Positions 36,001-51,000 of a stretch of 64,000 bases of DNA are shown piece by piece. The DNA comes from Gymnogyps californianus. Lineage: Eukaryota; Chordata; Aves; Accipitriformes; Cathartidae. Below the pieces are notes generated by a model that worked only from the letters and a program-made list of their open reading frames with translations, did not search any database and had not been told where the DNA came from. Numbering within the stretch: the first letter of the stretch is position 1; each line of letters starts with the position of its first letter. The translations under genes were made by a program, and so were the position numbers. Location: positions 66,226,020 to 66,290,019 of the forward strand of contig NC_059471.1 in the NCBI RefSeq assembly GCF_018139145.2. The letters are read 5' to 3'.

Positions 36001-39000
36001 AATTCTCCTCTAAGCTTCCCACAGATTATACTCCCACAAAGCAAACAAACAGAGGTAAAATATTTATTGTATCACATACATTACCTCATGGTATGTATCC
36101 TCCAGCTCTCCATCATAAATCCAGCGATAAAGGAAATTCAGTACAGGATGGGATACTAGGCCAAGAATGTGCTGAACCAGAGATCTCATGTAGGGATCTC
36201 CTGTTTTAGTATAGGCATGAACTGCTGAGGCTAGTTCACCACCTTTTCTCCCTGTAAGATCATAGGGGAGAGGAACAGAAATGTATGAAGGAAAAAAATA
36301 TATACACCACACTTAAGTTCAGCAGCTGCTGATTTTAAATAGTCATATGTGACTCAGAGCTTGCTGAACAGCAGTTCTATAATGTAGCAAAAGTACATTT
36401 TTTAACATTGACAGGGAATTCCTAGGTTTTAAGGCATGAATCATTAATCTCACTGAAGCATTAAGCACAGTTCTCTGACTCCATATGCTCGGAGGAATGC
36501 AAATTTCAAGGCATCAGATCACACACAAAGCTTGACTTTATGCTTTTCTTCCCCACCGCCCCCACCAGAATAGCATTAGAGGAGCCTTAGTATGTTTTCC
36601 TTCTCTCCTGTACTTGACTCTCTCTCAGATGTTCTGTGTGCATACATACACACAAACATATCTTTCCTGCTTCTTGGTTATAGTTCACCCCATTGCTCCT
36701 TTAAGTAATATCTCTGTCTTCTTGCAATTGAAAGGTAAGAGGCTGTCAAAAAAAAAAAAATAGAGCTAGCACTTGTTTTGCTGTTATGCTGCACATCTTA
36801 AAGGTTCCTTGCAGCACAGGCTGTAGCATTCAAAATTTTCATGAATGTCTTAAAGTAAAGCCCACTTCTTTTTTTTTTCCCCAAAATTGTTACCGTTTCC
36901 AATAATCAAAGTAAAACTGATATTGTGAGCTTTTTTGGTTAAGACGCTCTTGCCAAAGGGCCACAGTCTCCATTTATTTTCAAAGGCAGCAAAGCTGAAG
37001 TATCCTCAGGGAGAAGCATAGCCTATGGGTCAGTTACTGGCCAAAGTTTTAGTCAACTCCAACACCACTCCTCAGCATTTTCTTGTGGATTGCCAAAACA
37101 GCCACGCACTATTTGCAGATTTGTAAAGTTTCATGGTTTCACATGAATTTACAGACAAGTTGCAAATGACTCCTATATGCCATCATAGATAGAGGAATAG
37201 CATAATACTCATACATAGTGAAGAGACTAAGCGAACCATTTCATAGTGTATTAGTGGGTTTTTTAACAGTGTAACATTCTCTGAAAGATGACTAAAATTG
37301 AATAATTCAAAACAGCATGAAAAGTGTGTGCTTAAAATTTGAAGGATTTCTCAAGCACGTTCTAGTTTAAAAAAGCAAAAAAGTCTAAGTGTATCAAAAC
37401 AGCAATATAATTTGTCAGTTTTTTGCTTAAACTAAAAGAGAGAGAATCCTTTGGATTAGCTACTTTAAATTTTCTAAAAAAACGTAACAGTAATATTATT
37501 GATATCCACCTTTGGCATGCACGACCAAAGTTACATAAGTTCTCCAGAAATATTAAATTAATGTTAAACAGACCTTGACAGTGATCAACAAGTGCTGCAA
37601 GGGTCTTTAACCTTATTTTAGGATCATATGTCCAGACGAGAAGACGGCGAAGTGTTAAACTGCTCTCAAGTCCCAAATTCACGCCCTGATCATCTTCTAA
37701 TTGCAACTGATCAAATTAGAAAGAGAAAGACATCTCAAGGAACAAAACTGGCAAAACTAAAGCAGAACTGATGTTTCATAGTTTTTGTTCTGAAGTTAGC
37801 TTTTTATTAATACACTTGAAATACCCAGTGTTATATGTTCTCTCACCAAATCATTGGGCCAAAACCCGAGAGCCACACAAGTGGAAATAGAGAATCAAGC
37901 ACAGGTGAAAGGACAGAGACAAGTAGAAGTGTAATAGGGCAGACAGAGCATGAAGGCCAAGAAAGTTAAGGCAAACAAGGTGATAGAGAGTTAGTCACAA
38001 AAGGAGAGAAGAGCAAAGTAGAAGAGAGCAGAGATCCTGAAAGACAGCAAATACTGGCCAAAGAGATGCTCAGAAAAGAGTAAAGAAAAACATCTAAAGG
38101 AAACAAAGGGTGTAGGAGGTAAAGCTTTTATTACTGCACAGCCAGCTTATTTTAGTTCAACTTGGGACAAATTCTGTTCAATGTCTTCCTCCAGAAGCCA
38201 TCAGAACTTCAGTTAGCTATATAGCGAGATTAAGGAATTGCTACCATTGAAAAAACCATTAAAAGCTATAATAAGAAAAATCTGTCACAATGTGACTATG
38301 ATCAATCTTCCAACACCATGGAAAATGAAAGCCAAATATTTGCATCTGAGATGCAAATACACATCTCATACAAGTACAGATGGGGTAAGCAGGACAAGAA
38401 CACAACCTAAGAATACAGAAGCAAGTTCCTATAGCAGCCCAAGCAGATAAACTCTTAGAAAAGACGGCTCTGTTTCCTGTGTGTGACAATCAATCCACTC
38501 CATGCTTCCACATCTAGCACACTTTTTACCAAATACAATGTATCAGGTAAACTTAAGACTAGTGTCATCCACATTAAGCGCAGCCTTAAAGACAGTTAAA
38601 TTCATTAGCTTCTGGATGCTCCTGGGTCCATGGTTTTTTTGTTTTGTTTGGAAACTGGCAATGATAAGAGAGATATATGAGCAAGAATCGCCCTCTGTCT
38701 CTAGGGGAGAAACGATAACTTACATCTTCATCATGGAAGTGCATTTTTAAATGGGCTGACAATGTGAAAACAGTCTGCAAGGAAAAGACCTGAAAAGCTC
38801 ATGGAATAGTACACAGTACACTCAGGACAACTCTTTCAGAGGCAGAAACATGGTTGGGGGAAGCTCTGAAGACATAATATAAAGTTATAGAGAGAAAGAA
38901 AGTACAGAACCCTTTGATGAGATTCTTATGTACTACTATGCCTGAACTGCTAACTGGAACTGCACCTAACAACTCCTAAGCTGGCAGCCTGTATGATCTC

Positions 39001-42000
39001 GTGAATACAAGAATGCAGCATGCACTCAATTCCAAGACAATTTTCTACATGTTTTCAAGTAACCGAAGGGTACAGTTTTGTAAAAAAGTCTTTCAAAAAA
39101 GGGGTTTTTTCCATCACTTTTTAAAAATAAAATTGACAAGTCACCAAGCTCACCTCTGGGATAATCTGGCACAAGTCTTGAGAATGCTGACTTCCTTCTT
39201 AAAGATTTCTGCTCCATCAATTATGAACATAAGAAATACCATCCTCTGTCAGAACCCTGGCTAGATGAACTATTGCTCTATCTCTAATAATGACAAAATG
39301 AAGCACTGTACAAGAGCAGCATGCAAAGCTGACTCCTCTCTGCAGTCCATCCCCCTTAGGCTCCTTGCAGCCCAGCTGCAGCATTCAGGACATCAGAGGA
39401 TGCATCCTTGCTCAGCCCTTCCAATAGCAGTTTACAGATCTGCCTTCCACGGATTTGTATAATCCCTTTTTCAACCTGTTGGTACTGCCTTTTGCCATGA
39501 CATCCTAGGGAAACAAATTTTGCAAGTTGGCTACTCTTCTCTGTTTTATACCAACCTCCTGCTAATGTCACAGAGCACCTCCTTTCCTCTCGCAGCCATT
39601 CACCAAATCCCACAACTTTGTGTTTCGCTTATCCTTCATTAATTTGGAAGCCTCAGCCACAGCCCTCCTGCGCCTTTTCCTCTTCCGCCTCCAGAGACTC
39701 AGCCCATCTCCCCTCTCCCCACACAGCAATTGTCCCATGCTCCTGAGGATTCTAGCTGACTTTCTCCCTCCTTAGTCTCTACCTCCCCAATGTCTTAGAG
39801 GCTGCCAACAGTACTGCACACAGTGCTCCAATGTCACACTGACATCTGCTGCCTTGTTCTCAGTGCCCATCTCCCTAGCACCGAAATGCACACCAAGTCC
39901 AGCAGTACAGACAACCACCTGTGAGGACACCAAGGTTTTTCCCAAATTGGGCCTGCTGATGCCAAGTCTGGCACTGAGGAAGCATACATTAGGTTAGCTT
40001 TCCTCCAGATAAAAAAGACCTTGTACTTCCCACACTGGGGCTCCCCAGCACCTATTTGCTCACGCACTGTTTCATGCTGCTCCTTGCCATGGTCAGAGCA
40101 TCCAGAGTACCAATGCTAGCAAGCTTTCATTGACAGACTGGGAGATTTCACTCTGCCTTACCTTCTCCAGATCATCAACATCAATTAAAACCAGTGCCAG
40201 CACCTATCTTTGGTGCACACTACTGACCCCTCTCCATTCTGCAGTGTGACCTTCTGCTTCCCAGCCTTCAAATCACAAGACAATCTCTCCTCCACTGCTG
40301 GATCTCCTTCCTTTCTTTCACAGCCTTTGGGAAGGAATCTTGCCAGGGGCTTCTTGAAAATCCAAATATAACATGCCTCTGGGATCCCCTTCAGTCACGT
40401 ACTGAGGGACATCCCCAGAAACTCGTCTGCTAGTGCAGCAAAACTTTACATTACAGACACTGTATTGACTGTTCCCTACCAGAATACATTTAATCAATCA
40501 ATGTGCTCAATACACTCATGAACTCTTAACACTGGAGATGAATCTGGCAAGGAACATGAAGAGCAACAAGAAAAGCCGTAAAAGGAAGACTGGGAAAAAT
40601 GTGGGTCCAGCTACTGAATGGTGCTGGGAAAGTGGTGACAGGAAAAATGGAAGAGGCTGAGGTACTTAGTGCCTTCTGTGTTGTGTTTGTGTGGCGGGGT
40701 TTTGGTAGCAGGGGAGGGGCTACAGGGGTGGCTCCTCTGAGAAGCTGCTCAAAGCTTCCCTGGCTCCAGCTCAGACCCACCGCTGGCCAAGGCTGAGCCC
40801 ATCAGCGATGGCTGTAGCACCTCTGGGATAACATATTTAAGAAAGGGAAAAAGACTGCTGAAAAAACCTACAGCAGAGAGAGGAGTGGGATGTGAGAGAA
40901 ACCACCATGCAGACACCAAGGTCAGTGAAGCAGGAGAGGGAGGAGGTGTGCGGGAGCAGAGATTCCCCTGCAGCCCGTGGAGGTTAATGGCGGAGCAGAG
41001 GTTCCCCTGCAGCCCGTGGAGGTTAATGGCGGAGCAGGTGGCTGGGCCCGGAGAAGGCCGTGACTCCGTGGGAAAGCCCACACTGGAGCAGTTCATGGAG
41101 GACTGCAGCCCATGGAAAGGACTTGCGTTGGAGAAGCTCGTGGAGGGCTGAACCCTACGAGAAGGACCCCACGCTGGAGCAGGGGAAGAGTGTGAGGAGT
41201 CCTCCCCCCGAGGAGGAAGGAGCGGCAGAGACAACGTGTGAGGAACTGACCCCGCAACCCCCATTCCCATCCCCCTGCGCCGCTGTGGAGGGGGAGGAGG
41301 TAGAGAAATCGGCAGCAAAGCTGAGCCCGCGAAGAAAGGGGGATGGGGGGAAGGTGTGTTTTTAACATATGGTTCTATTTCTCATCATCCTACTCCGATT
41401 TGATTGGTAACAAATTAAATTGATTTTTTCCCCCCCCAAGTCAAATCTGTTTTGCCTGTGACCATAATTGGTGAGTGATCCCTCCCTGTCCTTGTCTCAA
41501 CTCACAAGCCCTCATTGTATTTTTCTCCTCCCCATCCCACCAGGGGGGGAGGAGAGAGTGAGCAGCAGCATGGTGCTTTGTTGCTGGCTGGCCCTAAACC
41601 GTGACACCTTCTATGCCTTGGTTTTTTGGTAAGATTTGCCATTGGGAATACCAGATGTCACCTGAGATCAGAGCAGAAGTCTGGAACAAGGGAGACTTAC
41701 TCTGGATCAGGATGATAGGGAACATTAAACAAACTGGATATACCTAAGTCTATGAGACCCGACGGGGTGCACCCATGAGTGCTGAGGGAGCTGGCCAATG
41801 TCACTGCAAGGCCACTGTCAATTATCTTTGCAACATCATAGCAATCAGAGGAGATTCCTGATGACCGAGAGAAAGCAAATGTCACTCTCTTCAACAAGGA
41901 GGATCCGTAGAACTACACAGCAGTAAGACTCACATCATTCCCTGGGACGCTAACAGAGCAACTAATCCTGGAGACTATTTCCAAACATATGGAGGACAAA

Positions 42001-45000
42001 AAGCTTTTATCAGGAAGAAAAGCTCAGGAAAAGGAGGAGGAAGGGGGGACATTGGTGGTAATGGAGTTTGTCTTCCCAAGCAAGTGTTAAGTGTGCTAAG
42101 GCTCTGCTTGCCAGGAAGTGGCTGGATATCTGCCTGCTGAAGGGAAGCAGTGAATGAATTCCTTACTTTGCTTTGCTTGCACACACAGCTTTTGCTTTCC
42201 CTATTAAACTGTCACTAACTTGATTGACTTGTCTTTTTGTCTTCCTTCTATTTTCTCCCCATTCCTCAACAGACAGGGGTGAGCGAGAAGCTGGGTGGCC
42301 AGGGTCAACCCACCACAAAGGCAAATGCAGTTTGAAAATAAGTGATGCCAGAATTTTCCTTTCATTTTCCCCTTACATGTTTCCCCTCCCACCAGACGCA
42401 TCTCCTTTTGAAAGGTTTAGTGGAGCAGGAAAGGTAGAGGAAGCTGCATTTCAAAGAAGTCATAAATATTTTCATAGTCAAGAAGTTTTAGAAGTTAGAA
42501 TAAATCAAAGCTCCAGCAAACCATGAGAGCAAACATATTTTGGACAGAGCAGGAAATAATTACAAAAAGAGCAACTGGATAGTAGCCAGGAAAAACAAGC
42601 AAAAAGTATGTATGACAGGCATTCCAAAAGTCAAGAATGTTAAAGAACTGCAAGTGAGTCAATAGGAAGACATACTTTGAAAACATTTACAGAAGCCTAT
42701 GACTTAAAGTATAGATTTTTTTGAAGTTGGAATTTTAAATGGCATTTTAATTTAACTTTAGGTCAATTCTCAGAATAAGTTTTTCTCAATTACAAATAAT
42801 GAACTCCTTGAAAATCTCATATAAAAAAAGTAAGCAGAAGGAAAAAAATACCTGATTTTTATTTTAGAGCTAGCATCTAGGTGTACATACCTATAAATAT
42901 TTGTGGACAAACTGCAAGATTATCAGCACTGAGCTGGTCTATACATCACAGAAAAATAATAAAACACTGAAACATCTTACTCTCTCAATACAATGGAAGG
43001 GACAAGGAAAATGCACAAACTGCCCCAGACAGAACAAAAAGTTGGGACTGTTCTTACTAGCTGCTGAATCATGCATTGCTTGAAATACAGAAATATTTTT
43101 TTTCCCTTCAAAGATGTGTCAAGCTGTTTGGGATTTGAATGATAAAGATAACCACACAAGATGAAACTGACAAAAAGGATGCAAAAAAAGACACAGAGGC
43201 TCAGAAATACACATTATATTCCTTGCTTACGTAATACATCTAGTTACAGAGAATTGTGTCCACTGTCAATCAAAACTGCTGTACATCCTTCCCTTTCTAA
43301 TGGGGATACATAGGTATACCTTTTAGGAGCTATTCAGGTAATGTAAAGCAAAATAAGAAAGTTAAATAAGAACCACTTAACTTACCTGAGAATGTAAAAC
43401 AGACAGAAGTCGGTAGTATTCTTTAAGTTCCTGATGTAAGGCTGCACAAAAACTCTGTAAAAGGAGAAAAAAAGAAAAAAATATCAGGAAAAAAATCTTT
43501 CTGGTTTTATCTAGAATAACTTTTATCCTATCACCACACTATGAAGGTAGTTAGAAATTTCCTAAAAGGAATCAAGCTGCAAGTTTCAGCACAAAAGCCA
43601 GCTCTTAGAAAACTGGCCAACGTATAAGTGCTTCCCTAATAGATGCACAGACCTTTTCCAAGAATTGTCAAGTGACTTTCTGTTTCTTGCTGTCTTAATT
43701 CTATCAACAGATTAAACTATGATAAGCATAACTCTCCAAATAGATATATCATCTCAATAGAGACATCAATAATTACCATAGGGATGTGCAAATCATAACA
43801 TAACATGACTCAGAAGAAATTTTCTTTAATAATTATGTAAAATACAGTATGTAGTAAAGTAACAGAGTTTCAGTTTCAGGAAGGCCTCTAATAACAGAAC
43901 ACAGAAGTTAGGCAACCATCATTATATTTACAGTATAGACTATATGACATGAACAAGAAAACACAATGCTCATAAAAGAATACTCCCAGTAAGGGCTGCT
44001 GAATCAGGTACTCTAAATTTTTTGCCTTTTATCAATTGACAGTCATATATGATTGTTCACTTGACATGGAAGAAATGAACAACACTAAGTATATCCTAAG
44101 AAATCTGTAAAATGTGCAGAAGTTAACAGGCCTGAACTTAAGCAAATATTCTTCTTTGTAAAACAATTCTAAGCACAGCTACTTTGGGTTGTTTAAAAAT
44201 AAATAAAGGTAGATTTTAAAAACAACTCCTGAAAGAACACTTGTTTAATAACGGATAATTTTCCACAGTTTGGGGTCCTGGGGTTTTGCTTTGTTTTTGT
44301 AATGTTCTTAACCTAACATACAAACTAAAAAAAAAATCCCTGCAACACATTTTCTAATACAGAATTAAAAATATGGCTCATTAATTTTGGACTGAGTTGA
44401 AAATTTTGGACTTTAAGCACTTCTGGGGGTTTTTAAAATTAGTTTTATTTTTTTGAAGAGTACTTCTATGCACACACACAAATTCTTCAGAACTGATTTC
44501 TTAACCAATTCTCAGCTAATGATTTTGATATCTATTTTAATGGACTTTTTTTTAATAGGAAATTCCCCAGGGCTTTCCCCTCAACTCCTTTTAAAATCAA
44601 CACAGTCAAAGTAATTTGGAAAAAATAAGGAAAACCTCACAAAAAGAACCCAAGAACTTAAATTAAAATATTTATTCACTAGAGTATGTACAAGGGAGAA
44701 ATCATTACTGCAAGCACAAGGAGAAAATAAATCTTCTTTCTTGCTAAGAGGCCTATCTGCTAAGAGGCTAAGAAGCCTAGGGGGGGAAAAAAAAAATCAT
44801 TAATCTTGCCATTGTATCCTTTATAAGGAAAAAAGGTTCCTTTCTTCAACTCAACGTTATAAATTAGAAAGAAATTTTAAATTCATTTTATTCCAGAGGA
44901 TACTGAAGGGCAAAAAGAAATCCTCTTACACGTAACTCCACTTTTCATTTCTTCTCACTTGCTTCTTCAGTACATTTTTGAACCTATTAAAGTAGCACTT

Positions 45001-48000
45001 GCCAAGATAGAGGGCAGAGTATAGCCTCCGAGAAAATATTCAAAGGCACTACACATCTACTCAAAAAGTGAGAACAGTAATCACTGACTTTAGTAGTCAA
45101 AAGGATTTAGGATCTAACTGGCCATCAACTTTTCAGAGAAGCTTTAGAAGTTAAAATTTACATCCAGTGCCAATTCCTGCATCATAAACTACAGATTTTT
45201 GTTTCCCAAACTGTTATGGAAAACTGGACATTATCCTAGAATTCTGATTTGGTCTACAGCAAAAGAGAATTCAGGAAGGAAACAGAATGCTTGTGCAAGA
45301 GAAAAAAAATTAAAATGCCCGCTACCTCAACTGGATTTAAACGGGCAAAGTGTCAAAATATAAGGCAAGTTACATTTCATTGCCAATTAGTCTTTTTGCT
45401 TTCTGAGGACAAAGCATAACTTACATAGTAAGCAGCAAAGGCAGAAGAATATAATGTTAAAGTGTAGTATATTGTTATATCTCTACTCCTAATAATTGTC
45501 AATACCTGACATTCTGCGTGGCAAAAACAGTCACCAGAATCATAATAAAAGAGGTGACAGACATCTTATCCTATATGTGGTTTAAACAGGGGTTTACGCA
45601 AGCATTCTTTTAAAACATTAAGCAAAAGATGCTTTAGAATGCACAGTATATTCTTGTGCTAAATTCTTAATGCACAGTGTGCAGCACCTGAAACTGTCAG
45701 CTATAAAAGCCATGGAGAGCAATGGTATGTACTCTTTTTGCCCCGATACTGACAGCAGGAGTAGAATATATGTTTTTATTTGTACACTTATGTCCTAGAA
45801 ATATATATAAGTGCTTGCCTCAAGCAAAATTAACAGCATTAGAGCTATGCAGATTCAGTTAGCTAACTGCAAAGCCTTCTGCACAGGATCTGACATCTGC
45901 ATATGGTAGCTAAGATATTGCACATTCTAATTCACTGAAGAATTAAAGTTCTCCCCTTGCTGTAAGCTTGAAGATTAAAGCCAGAGACAGTAAAAATAAG
46001 CATAAGCAGGAAGCTACTAGATAAAGAATAAGAAACTTCACCCAGATATAAGGGGGAGAGTCTGAAGAAAATGCATATACAGTAGCACTACCATATAAAA
46101 CATGGAAATCAGCATTGGATTACTAGAAAAATAATTATTTATATGTAACTAAAAGGGTTACTTAGAATAAGAAACAGAAGGGAACAGAATAAAACATTAG
46201 AAAAGTAGGAAGCACTACAGTGTCTCTACTGACCTCTTAAGAAAAATTAGATTGAAGGGAGAAGCACTTCAATTTCTTGGCAGATTAGGTAGGATGTTAT
46301 GGCTAGAGGCAAGGATAACATTTCTGTCGACTCAGAAGGGATAATATCCAGTTTTACAGAGGGAGCAAGTGAGAGGAAACGGGAATGCCTTAGCAGTAAA
46401 TGTGGTTTTAGGTATTACAGCAGCTGTGAAGTTACTGTAGACTACAAATCATGATGATGAAACCTATAAAAACAAAAATTAATATTCTTTTGATGCTGTA
46501 TTCAAACGAAAGGGCAGAAGATAACGGGGTATTTGCATTTTATGTAAGTTAGTGCAGTATTAACACATGAACATCAACATTAGCTGACAAGAGTGTCTCC
46601 TGCATAGGTCACTAACAACTGAATTGGTCATTAATTAGCTCAGGGATGCCACCATCCCATTTAAGCAGTGTTGTTTATAAACATGCATGAGTACTTAAAA
46701 AATATATGAATTTTAAAAAAGGAGATTAAGAAAAGGAATCTATGCATGAGACTTTCCAGCTACAAACGACAGGGGCAACTCCTTCTTACAACCCACAAGA
46801 GCAAATGCCTTTCCCTTGCCTTCAGACTATGTCCCATACCAAAAGTGGCAGTCCATGAAAGGAATAAATCAAAGGATGAATGATCCAAGCTCCAAAGTTT
46901 ACATATCATTCTAGTACTGCATTTACTCAGTAGTTTCTAAGGGAAACAAGACCAAAATATTGTAGCAAAATCAATTTTTTAGCTGACCTACCTGTCCCAC
47001 AAGTCCAAACGCACGATCCAGACTCCTCTGGTCTGTGTATTTTCTTATTTTATTATGTAGCCATCCCAACTCTGCAAGTCTACTTGTAGTATCTCTGAGA
47101 GATTTGGACAAGCTCACCTACAAAGTTAATAGAAACAATAACTTGCAATTAAGTCAAATCTACCATGCCAATACTTGTTTCTTCACAAAAGCCCTCTTTC
47201 TCATAAAACTAGCCAGTTCAGGAAACAATCATTTTACATTCTACAACAGAGATAGTGCCAAAAAAGCCAGCAACCATGTAATTAGCATTAAATTTATACA
47301 CAGAAGCATTGAAAAAGGCATCAGCAACAAACTACTGGCAACTTTGTGACCTTCCCTTTTGGAAATCTTCATGTAACAGTATTCATACACCCTTTTTACA
47401 TTATGGCAGTATATAATTGCCCTACAATTATGGCAGTAACAAAAAGGTCTTCAGAAAAGAGGAAGAAATCTGAAATTTTATGATGTAGAATCACACTTCA
47501 TCTTATTGCGATAATCAGCAAGACTGAAAATATTAGAGCTCTAGAAGAGGAGTCAATGACCAAAACTAATGAAGAAATCTAGAGAAAATAATTAGTTACT
47601 ACTACACACGAAACAAACCTTTAATAGAAGACAAATGACCCAATGCCAGACTAGGTATCAGGAACCAAAACTTACAGAATCCAAATTCCAAGTTTAAGTC
47701 CAATCCACCAGTAACAGTTTTTATAAGCTATTTAATCACGTGCCCCTCTGAGCTCTTCTAGTCTGTTTCTACTTTTCTTATACCAGGTATCTCACTTCAC
47801 CCTGCAAGCCTGCCTTAGTCCCAACACCCTGTTTAACTACTACTACTTTCATCTGAATCAGCACATTTCTTCCTTTAAATTACCAACACATAAGACACTG
47901 TTCCTCTTGTTCCTACTTGAGATTTTCTTCTACCACATTTCGTCACATTACCCAAGAACACCACCATCAAGTTTTCAAAATTTTATTGGACAAAAAACCC

Positions 48001-51000
48001 CAAACAATCTGACTGATACATTCGGCCAAGAGGCAGAGACTGACTTTTGCCCACAGCGATTGGGCCTATCCCATCTCTACAGACAGTTTTAACTTGGAGA
48101 GCCAGCTGGAACAGTCCAAACCAAAGCAAGGAAGTACACTAACAAGCTAAATGGATTGCCAAAGAACTAGAAATCAAGCTCGTTCATTAAGCCTTTTAGT
48201 TAGCAGTACAGGCATTCTCTAAGATAAAAATCAGCTACAGAGTGTGTTAGCCACAGCAGTGTGGGCTTGAACCAGGCAGCAGCATTTGGTTGTAAGACCA
48301 GAGTTCAGTCCCTGGCCCTCTTGTTTAGCTATGGAGGCACAGCTTTAACTTCTTGAACAACTTCTATAGGATAAATTCTAGCCCAAACAAGCATAATTGG
48401 ACACAGTTAGAAACTCTGCCCGCAGCTAAAACGAAAGAGTTGACATAAGAACTATTTAGAATTCTGTAACTACAGAGTACTTGGCAAGCATTAAGTACAA
48501 TACATATCCACTGGAATCAAATGAGGAACAAGCAAAATTCACTTAGTGTTATTACATTTGTATCTCTTACATCAAATCAGAAGCTGCTAGCTTATACAGT
48601 GCTGAATGTCACCAACAGACCTAATATTCACACTGACATTAGAAAACATTCAGGCAAGAATAACAGCCTGGAAAGTGTGTTTCTTTCTGGAAAAAACAGA
48701 CTGTGTACAATGACATTTTCTTTGCGGAGCCGAGGGAAAACTACATGCTTTGACTACCATTTTGCCTAACATGCGGTCAACACAGCTAGAGGAGGTATGA
48801 TCTTGGTCCTTGTTCATCAGAAAAAGTTCCAGCTGCCAGCTCTAGTCAGTCAAATAATTTCATCTTCACTGGGTCCAGTAGCTCAGTACAAGTGCCAATA
48901 AGGAAGAAGGATGGAAGACAACTGACTTGACAAAAATAACTGAAGACACAAAGTTCTCAGGAAAAAGCATTATTGACCACAAACCATCTGAATAATCAAA
49001 CTCCCTGTATTAACAGAATTAGGAATTCAAACTAAAACAGTTTTTCACCACAAACTAAAACTAGCCTATTGGATATGAAAGCTACACAGAAAACTAATGA
49101 AACCCATAGTGTCAATTTTGCAATCACTGACTAAGTTTCCTCCACATTCCTCTAGAAAAATCTATTATGCTACCTTTCCTTTGCCATATATAATCTAACA
49201 TATATATAGAATATAACTAACTCAGTGCAGGTGTTGAGGAATTACAGACTTTGCAGCATCTACAGGTACAGAAGATGACATCCTTAAGAATCTGTTTATT
49301 AACAAGATTTAACCGATTTAACAAGATTTAAGTTTTCCATTTTTCCCTCCACTAAGCAGCCCTAAATGTCATTATAAAGTAACAGGGGGAACAAATATAC
49401 ATTTCACTTTTTGTTATTATTCTGGAGGAGAAAAGGAAATTAGTTCAGTTATCATTAATATAAGTCTATTGTGCTCTTGGCACATGAAATGGCCCAAAAA
49501 TCAATTCCCCACCATTTTAGGACTATGTCATATTGTCATAGTATAAAGTTCTTAACACAAGTGAAAATCCTTCAAATTCACATCAGCTGGATTTTCTATC
49601 AACAACAGGAGTTGAAAGCACTTTCTTCAGTTCTATCACCAGTCCTTTCTTGGGTGATCTGCATGATCCCATCTGATCACTTACAAGTTGTAATCAAGAC
49701 CATAACATCAAGTGGCTAGCATCCATCCCATATCTCAGGCTGTTAAATTTAATCCAATAATAATGTGGTCAAAAGTCTGCATCTGCTTTATATTCATTCT
49801 TATACACTGGGGAGGGGAAATGATGACAAAAATCCTGAAATTAAGCCATAACTTAGGAGTATTTGTACTGGCTTAATAGTTGGGAGCCTATTCACGTCTT
49901 GTGAAATGCTACAGTTTCTTTCTGTGACCTAATCTACCCAATCAATTTTAAATTAGTACTGTTGAAACTCCTCTGTTGTACTAAAAAAAAAAAAAAAAAG
50001 CCGGGGGAAGCAGTAAAGACTTGTGATAATATTTTAAACTTTTTTACATATTTTTCCCCTATGTACTTCTCTGCTCACATATGAAATAAAAGTCACCATA
50101 CAGTACCTTTCCCTCCACTTTATAGCAATTTTCAGAATTGCACATTTTGATGTTTTTACCATCTATTCCCTGGAAGACATACAAAACATCTCTTACAAGG
50201 TTTGCTTCGGTTATTTCAACAGAGCCTAGAAAGAAAAAAAAAAACCAAACAAAACAGTATTTAGGTTTGTCGGGACAATTAGTTTTGATTACAACTTCAA
50301 AAAGCTATTTAGAAGCCTAGCCAAAAACAGAAACAAGAAAGCCTGTGTTTATAACCTGCAAAGAAATGTTTTAAGTCCTCTTAACAACCTGACAAAAAAG
50401 CCAAGATTCCCTTTACCTGCCTCTACTGATACCTGGGATTCTCTCAGCTTGTATGACACAGGGCATGTTATATTTTAACCAACACTTCAGCCAGTTCTTA
50501 AACTTGTTATCTTTTCTGATTCAATCACCAGCGCAAGTTCTAAGGCAAGCATCATCATAACTTTACCTTTCTTCGAACAAACAGCTGAAGTTGTTAAATG
50601 GGACTAGGAAAACAGTTAATCCAGAAGGAAGAGATGCTTGTTTAATATTGGCTTTCAATCACATATGCCACTGCTCAGTGAAAAGATTGATCAAAACCAG
50701 ACTACCAGCTGCGTAACAGCTACAGAGCTGGCAAACAGAAAAACGTAGATACTGTTTCTGAAGATAGATATACCTTTGATATAGTAAAGCTTTTGCTATT
50801 GCAGCATACAGTTTGATTCTGGCTCATATCTCTAGTTAGAGGTTAGATTATGTTTGAGATTTAGGATATTTATTGATTTAAAGGAAACAGAAGATTGAAA
50901 AAGGTGCTGTGCAGGCCACTGCAACTACGCCCACCTTTTCTGGGCAAACCAGCACCATCTGCTTTTGTAACTTCATTTAAGATATCAAGAATGAAACAGT

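Noticed and set aside
40749..41318. 189-codon minus-strand frame, with similar frames at 18331-18879 and 23371-23658
   Set aside because: They lie antisense within copies of one LTR. They recur only because the LTR is repeated, and they differ in length between copies.
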